From NCBI RefSeq assembly GCF_900100205.1, contig NZ_FNEQ01000002.1, positions 186,001 through 250,000 on the forward strand: a stretch of 64,000 nt of DNA. The letters are read 5' to 3'. This document shows, one piece after another, positions 17,822 to 25,761 of the stretch (positions are counted from its first letter, which is position 1; every line of letters begins with the position of its first letter). Source of the DNA: Duganella sp. OV510. Its GTDB lineage: Bacteria > Pseudomonadota > Gammaproteobacteria > Burkholderiales > Burkholderiaceae_D. A model generated the notes under the pieces. The model saw only the letters and a list, made by a program, of their open reading frames with translations, did not search any database and was not told the DNA's origin. The position numbers were made by a program, and so were the translations under genes.

Positions 17822-20800
17822 ATGAACCATCCCTACTTCCCCGCCCAAACTCAAACTCGCCGCCGTCCGCTGCGCCGCGCCTCGCAACTGCTGCCGCTGG
17901 AGCAGCGCTTCATGTTTGACGGCGCGCTGGCCGACGCCGCCCACGCCGCCCAGGTGCACGACGCCGCTGTCGCGGCGGCCGTACCGCCGGCGGTGCTGGT
18001 GCGCGCCGCCGAACCGGCCAAGGACGAGGGCAAGAAGGAAGTGGTGCTGGTGGATACCTCGCTGGCCAACTACAAGACGCTGGAAGCCGGCGTGCGCGAC
18101 GGCGTCGGCATCGTCGAGTTCGACGGCAGCAAGGACGGCCTGGCGCAGATCGCCCAGTGGGCGGCGGCCGAAGGCGGCTACGACACCATCCACATCCTGT
18201 CGCACGGCAGCGACGGCGCACTGCTGCTCGGCGTCACCCGGCTCGACACCGCCGCGCTGGCCGACAACCACACCCAGGCCGAACTGGCGCAACTGGGCCG
18301 CGCGCTAAGCGCCGACGGCGACCTGCTGCTGTACGGCTGCGATGTCGGCGACAACGGCGCGCTGCTGGCCGGCCTGGCGCAGGCCACCGGCGCCGACGTC
18401 GCCGCCTCCACCGACCTGACCGGCGCCGCCCGCCTGGGCGGCAACTGGACGCTGGAAGCGCAGGCGGGCACCATCGACAGCCGCGAGCTGGCGCTGGTGC
18501 AGTACGACGGCGTGCTCGACACCATCCATTTCACCTACGGCGTCGACGCCGACGACAACGGGTTGGTGTCGGTTATCAACCGCACCATCGGCGGTCAGGC
18601 GTTCACCTTCAGCTCCGCCGAGATCTTTGATTACGGCGACGGCCTCGGCATTTACCCCTTGTCGGCGGACCACCAGACGATTGCGCTGACCATCAGCGTC
18701 GCCGCCGGCTATTCGTTCGATCTGACCTCGTTCCGCGCCCAGGGCGATTCCTCCGCCGGCACCATCACTGTAACGTTCGCCAGCAGCAATACCCCGGTCA
18801 CGTTTGGCTTCAGCGGCGTCGGCACCTTTGGCATACTGACACTCATCAACGGCTTCACCCCCGTGCTCGACGACGTCCGCAGCGTCACCATCAAGGCCGC
18901 CGGCTACACAACGCTGCAGGATATCGTCATCAACGACGTCAAGGCGGCGCCGCCGGTGGCGATGGCCAACAACGCCACGATGAAATACGACAGCGGCACC
19001 CCCGGCGACTTCATCACCAACGTCGCCAGCCAGGAATTCAGCGGCACGCTGACGGCCAACCTCGACACCGGCGCCCGCGTCCAGGTGTCCTACGACAATG
19101 GCGCCAACTGGCGCGACGCCAGCAACTACACGGCCGGCAGCAATGCCTGGAAAGACACCGGCGTCACCATTGCCGGCAGCAATACCTTCCAGGTGCGCAC
19201 CATCAGCGCGACCGGCGCCACCAGCACCGCTCACACCCAGGCTTATCAGCTGGACCAGAGCCCGCCCACCACCACCTTCAGCAACTACAGCTTCAACAAC
19301 GACACCGGCGCCAGCGCCACCGACCTGGTCACCAAGAACGCCAGCCAGACCATCAACGCCACCCTCAGCAGCCCGCTCGACAGCGGCGATGCGGTATGGG
19401 CCTCGACCGACGACGGCGTCAACTGGACCGATGTCACCAGCAAGGTCAGCGGCACCGCGCTGACCTGGAACGGCGCCACGCTGAGCGCGGCCGGCACCCA
19501 GGTGGTGAAGCTCAAGGTGACCGACCTGGCCGGCAACGACGGCGTTGCCAGCAGCAAGGCTTATGTCCTGGACACCGTCGCGCCCGGCACCACGGTGTCG
19601 ACGCTGGCGTTCTCCAACGACAGCAACATCGTCGGCGACTTCTATACCAACATTGCCTCGCAAACCGTCACCGGCACGCTGTCGGCCAATGTCGCCAGCG
19701 GTGAATCGGTGTACGTCTCGCTCGACAACGGCACAAGCTGGAGCGCCGCCAGCGCCGCCGTCGGCCAGAACAGCTTCTCGCTGAGCGGCGTCACGCTCGC
19801 CGCCAGCGACACGCTGAAGGTCAAGGTCACCGACCTGGCCGGCAACGACGGTACCGCCAGGACCCAGACCTATGTCTACGACACCACGGCGCCGCCGCAC
19901 AGCGCTGTCAGCTGGGCGCTCAACACCGACAACGGCGCCAGCAACAGCGACTTCATCACCAACGTGGCCAGCCAGACCGTGACCGTAACGCTGAGCACGA
20001 CGCTGGCCGCTTTCGACACGGTGCAAGGCTCCACCGACGGCGGCACCAGCTGGAACGACATCACCAGCAAGGTCAGCGGCACCACCCTCACCTGGACCGG
20101 CGTTACGCTGAGCGGCAGCAATTCGCTGCAGGTCAAGGTGCTGGACCAGGCCGGCAACATCGGCACCGTGCAGAGCAAGGCCTATGTGCTGGACACCAGC
20201 ACGCCGGCGGCGCCGCCGACGCCCACGCTCGTCAGCGAAACCGGCGTCTCGTCAAGCGACGGCGTCACCTACGACAACACGCCGACGCTGAACGGCACCG
20301 CCGAAGACGGCAGCACCGTCACCATCTACGACGGCGCCACCAAGCTCGGCACCACCATCACCAGCGGCGGCACGTGGAGCTACACCACCGGGGTGCTGAC
20401 CCAGGGCAGCCACAGCATCACCGTCACCGCCACCGATGTCGCCGGCAACGTCTCGGCCGCCTCGGGCGACAAGACAGTCACCATCGATACCACCGCGCCC
20501 ACCGTGACCTCGGTGTCGGTGCCGCTCAACGCCACGTATTACAGCGGCGAATCGCTCGACTTCAGCGTCAACTTCAACGAAGCGGTGTACGTCGACACCG
20601 GCGGCGGCACGCCGCGCATCGCGCTGGACGTCGGCGGCGTCACCCGCTACGCCAGCTATTTCTCCGGCTCCGGCAGCAGCACACTGGTGTTCCGCTACAT
20701 CGTGGTCAACGGCGACACCGACGCCGACGGCATCACCATCGGCGCCCTGAGCGTCAACAACGGCGCGCTGACCGACCTTGCCGGCAACGACAGCGTCAAC

Positions 20801-23800
20801 ACGCTCAACAGCAAGGGCAGTACCGCCGGCGTGCTGATCGACGGCTCGCAGCCGAGCATCACCAACGTCAGCAGCACCGCCAACGGCAGCTACGGCGCCG
20901 GCAGCACGATCAGCATCACCGTCTCGTTCAGCGCTGCAGTGGAAGTCAACACCACCGGCGGCATCCCGACGCTGGCGCTCAGCAGCGGCGGCACCGCCAC
21001 CTACTTCAGCGGCGGCGGCAGCAACACGCTGGTGTTCCACTACACCGTCGCCGCCGGCCAGAACAGCGCCGACCTCGATTACGCCAGCAGCGCCGCGCTG
21101 TCGCTGAATAACGCCCTGATCTACGAAAGCAACGGCGCCGGCCGCAACGCCTCGGTGACACTGCTGACGCCAGGCACCGCCGGCTCGCTGGGCGCCAACC
21201 GCAACATCGTCATCGACACCACCGCGCCCGCCATCACCGGCAGCACCGTGGTGTTCTCGAACGATACCGGCAGTTCCGCCACCGACCTCATCACGAAACA
21301 GGCCAGCCAGACCGAAATCCGCGGCACGCTGAATGGCATGCTGGCCAGCAACGAAACCGTCATGGTGTCGCTGGACAACGGCGCCAGCTGGATCATCGCC
21401 GTGGCCGCCGGCAGCAACTGGACCATCGACGCCCGCACGCTGAGCGGCAGCAACACCATCAAGGTGTACGTCAAGGACGCCGCCGGCAACAACGGCAGCA
21501 CCGCCACGTTTGATTATGTGCTGGATCAGACCGGCCCCAGCACCACCTTCGGCAGCATCGGCTTCTCCAACGACACCGGCAGCAGCAAGACCGATCTCAT
21601 CACCAACGCCACTGCGCAAACCGTCAGCGCCACGCTGAGCAGCGCGCTGGCCAGCGGTGAACTGGTGATCGGCTCGTACGACGGCGGCCATAACTGGGAC
21701 GACATCACGAGCAAGGTCAGCGGCACCACGCTGAGCTGGGACGGCGTAACGCTGGCGTCCAGCAACACGCTGCAATTCTACGTCCGCGACGTCGCCGGCA
21801 ATAACGGCACCATTTCCTATAAATCCTACGTGCTGGACACCACCGCGCCGACCACCACCATCGCCAGCATCGAGTTTTCCGACGACAGCGGCAGCAGCAA
21901 GAGCGACTTCATCACCAACATCGGTAGCCAGACCATCCGCGGCACGCTATCAGCCAACCTGCAGGCCGGCGAAATGGTCTATGTCTCGACCGACAATGGC
22001 GGTTCGTGGAGCCTCGCCACCAGCGACGGCCTGGATGGCTGGTCGATCGCCAACCTTACGCTCACCCCCGGCACTGACACGCTGCAGGTCAAAGTCAGCG
22101 ACACCGCCGGCAACGATGCGGCAATCGCCGGCCAGGTCTACTCCTACGTCAGCACGCCACCGGCCGCCGCCACCGTCACGCCACTGACCACGCAAAGCCT
22201 GACACCGGTGCTGAGTGGCAGCGCCACGCTGGCGCCCGGCGACAGCATGACCGTCACCGTCGGCGGCGCCACCTACGACGTCACCCCGGTGGCCGGCGCC
22301 TGGACGCTGGACCTGGCCAGCGCCGTGCCGGCCACCGGCGCGCTAACGCTGGTGCTGAACAATCAGTACAACGTCACCGCCACCATCACCGACACCGCCG
22401 GCAACAGCAGCAACGACACCACCAGCGGTGAACTGATCGTTGGCACGCTCGCGCAACCGGCGACGCCGCCAACCACCACGGCGGGCGGCGCGACGCTGTC
22501 CAACGACAGCGGCGCCAGCAACAGCGACTTCATCACCAATATCGCGCAGCAAACCATCAGCGGCAGCCTGTCGGCGCCGTTGCAGGCGGGGGAACGGGTC
22601 GAGGTGTCGCTTGATGGCGGCACCAGCTGGAGCAATGCCTCTGCCAGCGGCAGTAGCTGGTCGTTCAGCGCCACACTGGCAGGCAGCGGCAGCTTGCAGG
22701 TGCGCGTCAGCGGCGACGGCGGCAACGGCGCCGTCTACAGCCGCGCCTATACGCTGGACACCACGCCGCCGGCAGCCCCGCTGGCCGATGCATTCAGCAG
22801 CAGCTCGCTGACGCCGGTGCTGAACGGCGCCGCCACGCTGGCCGATGGCGAAACCCTCAGCGTCGCGGTGGGCGGCGCCAACTATGCGGTCAGCGTCGTC
22901 AACGGCCGCTGGACGCTGGACCTGGCCAGCGCCACACCGGCCAGCGGCACCTTGTCACTGACCGCCGGCGGCAGCTACAGCGTGGTGGCCACCGTGACCG
23001 ACCTGGCCGGCAACCGCAGCAGCGGCAGCGGCACGCTGACCATCAACACGCTGCCCGGCGTCACCAGCATGGCGCTGTCGGCCGACAGCGGCAGCAGCAA
23101 CAGCGATTTCATCACCAATGTCGCCGCACAAATTGTCAGCGGCGGCTTGTCGGCGCCACTGGCTGCCGGCCAGACGGTACAGCTGTCGCTGGATGGCGGC
23201 GCCACCTGGCAGAATGCCAGCGTCAGCGGCACCAGCTGGAGCGCCAGCGTCGCGCTCAGCGGCAGTAACACGCTGGTGGCGCGCGTCAGCAGCGCCGGCG
23301 GCAACGGCGCCTCGCTGGCGCGCGCCTATGTGCTGGACACTACCGCGCCGGTTGCCACGCCAGTGCTGAGCACGCAGACGGCGGACGGCGCCATCAGCGG
23401 CTCACTGTCGGCGCCGTTGGGCAGCGGCGAAAGCGTGCTGGTATCGCGCGACAACGGCAGCACCTGGAGTACGCTCAGTAGCAGCGGCCAGACGTGGTCG
23501 CTCAGCCTGAATGGCGCCAGCAGCGCACTGCTGCAAGTACGTGACGCCGCCGGCAATGCCGGCCGCACGCTGACTGTCAGCGCCCTCCCCACCACGCCGA
23601 CCGAGCCGGAAGTGCCACCACCGGTGCGGCCGGAAACGCCGGTGCAGCCGGAGGCGCCGCAGCAACCGACGACGGCCGGACCGGGCACGGTGCTCACGCC
23701 CACAGGCGAAACGTCAGGGGCGCCGGGCTTGCCGGCCCAGACGCAACCGGTGGCGCCGACAGTGCTGCCGCCGCTCGGCAGCGGCAATGACATCACCACC

Positions 23801-24358
23801 ACCTGGCCAGGCCAGGCGCCACCGACGGTGATCGACACCTTGCCCACCTTCGTCACGTTGCAGCCGATGCCGGAAATCCAGTCCCTGACCGGCAACGCGT
23901 TCCAGATCCTCACCCTGCCCGAACTGCCGGGTGGCGCCGCGCTGGTGGCGTACACGCCGATCCCCGACATCGCCAGCGTCAGCGGTGAACGGATCTCGGT
24001 GCAGATCGGCAGCGACGCGTTTGCCCACTCGGGCGACAGCGCCAATGTCACGCTGAGCGCGCAAATGGCCGACGGCACCACGCTGCCGGGCTGGCTACGC
24101 TTCGACGGCCGCACCGCACGCTTTGAAGGCACGCCGCCACAGGCCTTTGAAGGCACGCTGAGTTTCCGCGTGACGGCGCGCGACAGCCAGGGCCGGGTGG
24201 CGACGCAAGTGTTCAAGATCGTGGTGAGTAAGGACGGCGCCAAGACCGGTTACTGGCAGAGCGAGCCGGCCGACCCGGTCGGCCGCGCCAGCCTGGGGGA
24301 ACAGATGCGCAGCGCGCGTAGCAGCGCCGCTGCCCGTCTGGTAGCATTGTCGTCATGA
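17822..24358 (+). CDS. Giant DUF4347 / bacterial Ig-repeat surface protein, 2178 residues
   Basis: The probable exported substrate of this locus. Residues 22-36 (QLLPLEQRFMFDGAL) match the short N-terminal sorting-type motif of LEPR-XLL/MFDGA giant proteins. There is no classical Sec signal. Residues about 72-235 form a DUF4347 domain with IHILSHGSDG (His128) and LLLYGCDVGDNGA (Cys173). Residues about 235-390 look like a beta-sandwich domain. From about 380 to 1910 come about 15 immunoglobulin-like repeats of two or three kinds, the main kind marked by NDxGxxxxDFITNxASQT and a SxDxGxxW strand. A proline-rich linker (about 1920-1985) precedes a cadherin/He_PIG-like C-terminal domain. I see no RTX nonapeptides, the usual calcium repeats of type I substrates. 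The ATG at 17822 follows an AGGAG. The stop overlaps the next gene by four bases. Confidence 0.88.
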   Translation: MNHPYFPAQTQTRRRPLRRASQLLPLEQRFMFDGALADAAHAAQVHDAAVAAAVPPAVLVRAAEPAKDEGKKEVVLVDTSLANYKTLEAGVRDGVGIVEFDGSKDGLAQIAQWAAAEGGYDTIHILSHGSDGALLLGVTRLDTAALADNHTQAELAQLGRALSADGDLLLYGCDVGDNGALLAGLAQATGADVAASTDLTGAARLGGNWTLEAQAGTIDSRELALVQYDGVLDTIHFTYGVDADDNGLVSVINRTIGGQAFTFSSAEIFDYGDGLGIYPLSADHQTIALTISVAAGYSFDLTSFRAQGDSSAGTITVTFASSNTPVTFGFSGVGTFGILTLINGFTPVLDDVRSVTIKAAGYTTLQDIVINDVKAAPPVAMANNATMKYDSGTPGDFITNVASQEFSGTLTANLDTGARVQVSYDNGANWRDASNYTAGSNAWKDTGVTIAGSNTFQVRTISATGATSTAHTQAYQLDQSPPTTTFSNYSFNNDTGASATDLVTKNASQTINATLSSPLDSGDAVWASTDDGVNWTDVTSKVSGTALTWNGATLSAAGTQVVKLKVTDLAGNDGVASSKAYVLDTVAPGTTVSTLAFSNDSNIVGDFYTNIASQTVTGTLSANVASGESVYVSLDNGTSWSAASAAVGQNSFSLSGVTLAASDTLKVKVTDLAGNDGTARTQTYVYDTTAPPHSAVSWALNTDNGASNSDFITNVASQTVTVTLSTTLAAFDTVQGSTDGGTSWNDITSKVSGTTLTWTGVTLSGSNSLQVKVLDQAGNIGTVQSKAYVLDTSTPAAPPTPTLVSETGVSSSDGVTYDNTPTLNGTAEDGSTVTIYDGATKLGTTITSGGTWSYTTGVLTQGSHSITVTATDVAGNVSAASGDKTVTIDTTAPTVTSVSVPLNATYYSGESLDFSVNFNEAVYVDTGGGTPRIALDVGGVTRYASYFSGSGSSTLVFRYIVVNGDTDADGITIGALSVNNGALTDLAGNDSVNTLNSKGSTAGVLIDGSQPSITNVSSTANGSYGAGSTISITVSFSAAVEVNTTGGIPTLALSSGGTATYFSGGGSNTLVFHYTVAAGQNSADLDYASSAALSLNNALIYESNGAGRNASVTLLTPGTAGSLGANRNIVIDTTAPAITGSTVVFSNDTGSSATDLITKQASQTEIRGTLNGMLASNETVMVSLDNGASWIIAVAAGSNWTIDARTLSGSNTIKVYVKDAAGNNGSTATFDYVLDQTGPSTTFGSIGFSNDTGSSKTDLITNATAQTVSATLSSALASGELVIGSYDGGHNWDDITSKVSGTTLSWDGVTLASSNTLQFYVRDVAGNNGTISYKSYVLDTTAPTTTIASIEFSDDSGSSKSDFITNIGSQTIRGTLSANLQAGEMVYVSTDNGGSWSLATSDGLDGWSIANLTLTPGTDTLQVKVSDTAGNDAAIAGQVYSYVSTPPAAATVTPLTTQSLTPVLSGSATLAPGDSMTVTVGGATYDVTPVAGAWTLDLASAVPATGALTLVLNNQYNVTATITDTAGNSSNDTTSGELIVGTLAQPATPPTTTAGGATLSNDSGASNSDFITNIAQQTISGSLSAPLQAGERVEVSLDGGTSWSNASASGSSWSFSATLAGSGSLQVRVSGDGGNGAVYSRAYTLDTTPPAAPLADAFSSSSLTPVLNGAATLADGETLSVAVGGANYAVSVVNGRWTLDLASATPASGTLSLTAGGSYSVVATVTDLAGNRSSGSGTLTINTLPGVTSMALSADSGSSNSDFITNVAAQIVSGGLSAPLAAGQTVQLSLDGGATWQNASVSGTSWSASVALSGSNTLVARVSSAGGNGASLARAYVLDTTAPVATPVLSTQTADGAISGSLSAPLGSGESVLVSRDNGSTWSTLSSSGQTWSLSLNGASSALLQVRDAAGNAGRTLTVSALPTTPTEPEVPPPVRPETPVQPEAPQQPTTAGPGTVLTPTGETSGAPGLPAQTQPVAPTVLPPLGSGNDITTTWPGQAPPTVIDTLPTFVTLQPMPEIQSLTGNAFQILTLPELPGGAALVAYTPIPDIASVSGERISVQIGSDAFAHSGDSANVTLSAQMADGTTLPGWLRFDGRTARFEGTPPQAFEGTLSFRVTARDSQGRVATQVFKIVVSKDGAKTGYWQSEPADPVGRASLGEQMRSARSSAAARLVALSS
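18960..23560 (+). repeat. Array of Ig-like repeats in the giant protein gene
   Basis: About nine copies of one repeat type (roughly 100 codons) are interspersed with other Ig-like modules. DNA similarity is highest at the start of each copy; for example the words coding for SNSDFITN recur near 19940, 22518 and 23098. A segment encoding a different module (about 20200-21230) splits the array. Near-identical blocks such as the SLTPVL...WTLDLASA modules (22200 and 22805) point to duplication within the gene. Confidence 0.8.
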
Positions 24359-25758
24359 ACGATGGCGCACCGACCAATCCCCTGATCTCCCTGCTGGAAC
24401 TGGCCCAGCGCGCCCGCGCTGCGGCCAGCAGTAACGAACTGGCCTTTTTGGCCGTCAACGAAACGCGCGGCCTGGCGCCCTACCGCCAGGCCGCGCTGTG
24501 GTTCCGCAGCAGCGGCGTGCACACGCTGTCCGGCGTGGTCGCGGTAGAAAGCAACGCACCGTATGCGCAATGGCTGGACCAGCTGTGCCGCACGCTGACC
24601 ACACAGCACAGCGCCGATACCCCGCTGACGATCGATCCGTCCACGCTGCCGCCGGCCATCAAGGCCGAGTGGGACGACTGGCTGCCGACGCACGCCGTCT
24701 GGCTGCCGCTGCGCGGCGTGCAGCCTGGGGCAACGCGTCGATCCGATGCCGCCGCGTCCACCAGCCCTGCCAGCGGTGGCCTGCTGCTGGCCGGCGACGC
24801 CTCGCTGCCGCCGAATCAACTGGCGCTGCTGGCCGAATGGATGGACATCTGGCAGCACGCCTGGCGTGCCGCCCATCCACCGCCACGCTGGTCGCTGGCG
24901 CGCACGCCCACGCTGTTGCGCGACTGGTGGCAAAGCGGCGCCCAACATCAGCGCTGGCGCCGCCGCGCCGGTGTCGCGCTGGTACTGCTGGCGGTGCTGC
25001 TGTTCCCGGTGCGGATGACGGTGCTGGCGCCGGGCGAACTGGTGCCGTCCAAGCCGGCCACCATCCGCGCGCCGCTGGAGGGCGTAATCGCTGAATTCTC
25101 GGTGCGGCCGAACCAGGTGGTGGCGGCCGGCCAGCCGCTGTTCTCGTTCGACCAGGCGCCAATTGGCAGCCGGCTGGACGTCGCCCGCGAAGCGCTATCG
25201 ACCGCGCAGGCCGAGTACCGCCAGAACGCCCAGCTGATGCTGAACGATCAGCGTGTGCGCACCCAACTGGCGGCCACGTTGGGCAAGATGGCCGAGAAGC
25301 AGGCCCAGGCCGATTTCCTCGAAGGCCAGGCACAGCGTTCGCGCGTGCTGGCGCCACAAGCCGGCATCGTGCTGTTCGACGATCCCTCCGAATGGATCGG
25401 CCGGCCGGTGCAGACCGGCGAACGCATCATGCAGGTGGCAGCCGCTGACGATGTGGAAATCGAAGCCTGGATACCGATCGGCGACGCCATCCCGCTGACA
25501 GACCGCGCACCGCTGCAACTGTACCTGGCGTCCTCGCCGCTGACGCCGCTGAGCGGCACGCTGCGCTACATGAGCCACCGCGCCACCGCCCGTCCCGACG
25601 GCAGTTACGCCTACCGCGTGCGCGCCACACTGGACGCGCCGGCCGGCCAGCGCATCGGCCTCAAAGGCACGGCCAAGCTGGGCGGCGAACGGGTACCGCT
25701 GATTTACTGGGTGGTGCGCCGTCCGCTGGCCGCGATCCGCCAGTTCATCGCGTTCTGA
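24355..25758 (+). CDS. Inner-membrane HlyD-family adaptor with cytoplasmic GAF-like domain
   Basis: The 467-residue product has three parts. Residues 1-170 form a soluble domain that looks GAF-like (LAFLAVNETRGL, then GVVAVES), predicted to be cytoplasmic. A single membrane helix lies at about 204-220, following an arginine cluster RWRRR. The periplasmic part is HlyD-like, with a lipoyl-like half (APGELVPSKPATIRAPLEG), a coiled-coil hairpin at about 275-335, the second lipoyl half (SRVLAPQAGIVLFDDP) and a beta domain. Translation is coupled to the giant protein gene (ATGA overlap at 24355-24358), and the next gene starts 3 bp after it. HlyD proteins normally have only a very short cytoplasmic tail, so the large N-terminal domain could receive a cytoplasmic signal or substrate. 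Confidence 0.82.
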   Translation: MNDGAPTNPLISLLELAQRARAAASSNELAFLAVNETRGLAPYRQAALWFRSSGVHTLSGVVAVESNAPYAQWLDQLCRTLTTQHSADTPLTIDPSTLPPAIKAEWDDWLPTHAVWLPLRGVQPGATRRSDAAASTSPASGGLLLAGDASLPPNQLALLAEWMDIWQHAWRAAHPPPRWSLARTPTLLRDWWQSGAQHQRWRRRAGVALVLLAVLLFPVRMTVLAPGELVPSKPATIRAPLEGVIAEFSVRPNQVVAAGQPLFSFDQAPIGSRLDVAREALSTAQAEYRQNAQLMLNDQRVRTQLAATLGKMAEKQAQADFLEGQAQRSRVLAPQAGIVLFDDPSEWIGRPVQTGERIMQVAAADDVEIEAWIPIGDAIPLTDRAPLQLYLASSPLTPLSGTLRYMSHRATARPDGSYAYRVRATLDAPAGQRIGLKGTAKLGGERVPLIYWVVRRPLAAIRQFIAF

Positions 25759-25761
25759 ACC

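Noticed and set aside
18305..21775. Long minus-strand frames (573 and 507 codons) opposite the giant protein gene
   Set aside because: Their repeat pattern mirrors the Ig repeats on the plus strand in reverse and has a composition typical of antisense frames in GC-rich DNA.
18960..23560. Regularly repeated DNA words considered as a CRISPR-like or satellite array
   Set aside because: The repeats are codons of Ig-like protein modules of about 100 residues, in frame and diverged, without spacer structure.
17822..24358. The giant repeat gene considered as an RTX toxin or autotransporter
   Set aside because: No GGxGxDxxx nonapeptides, no beta-barrel translocator and no Sec signal are visible.
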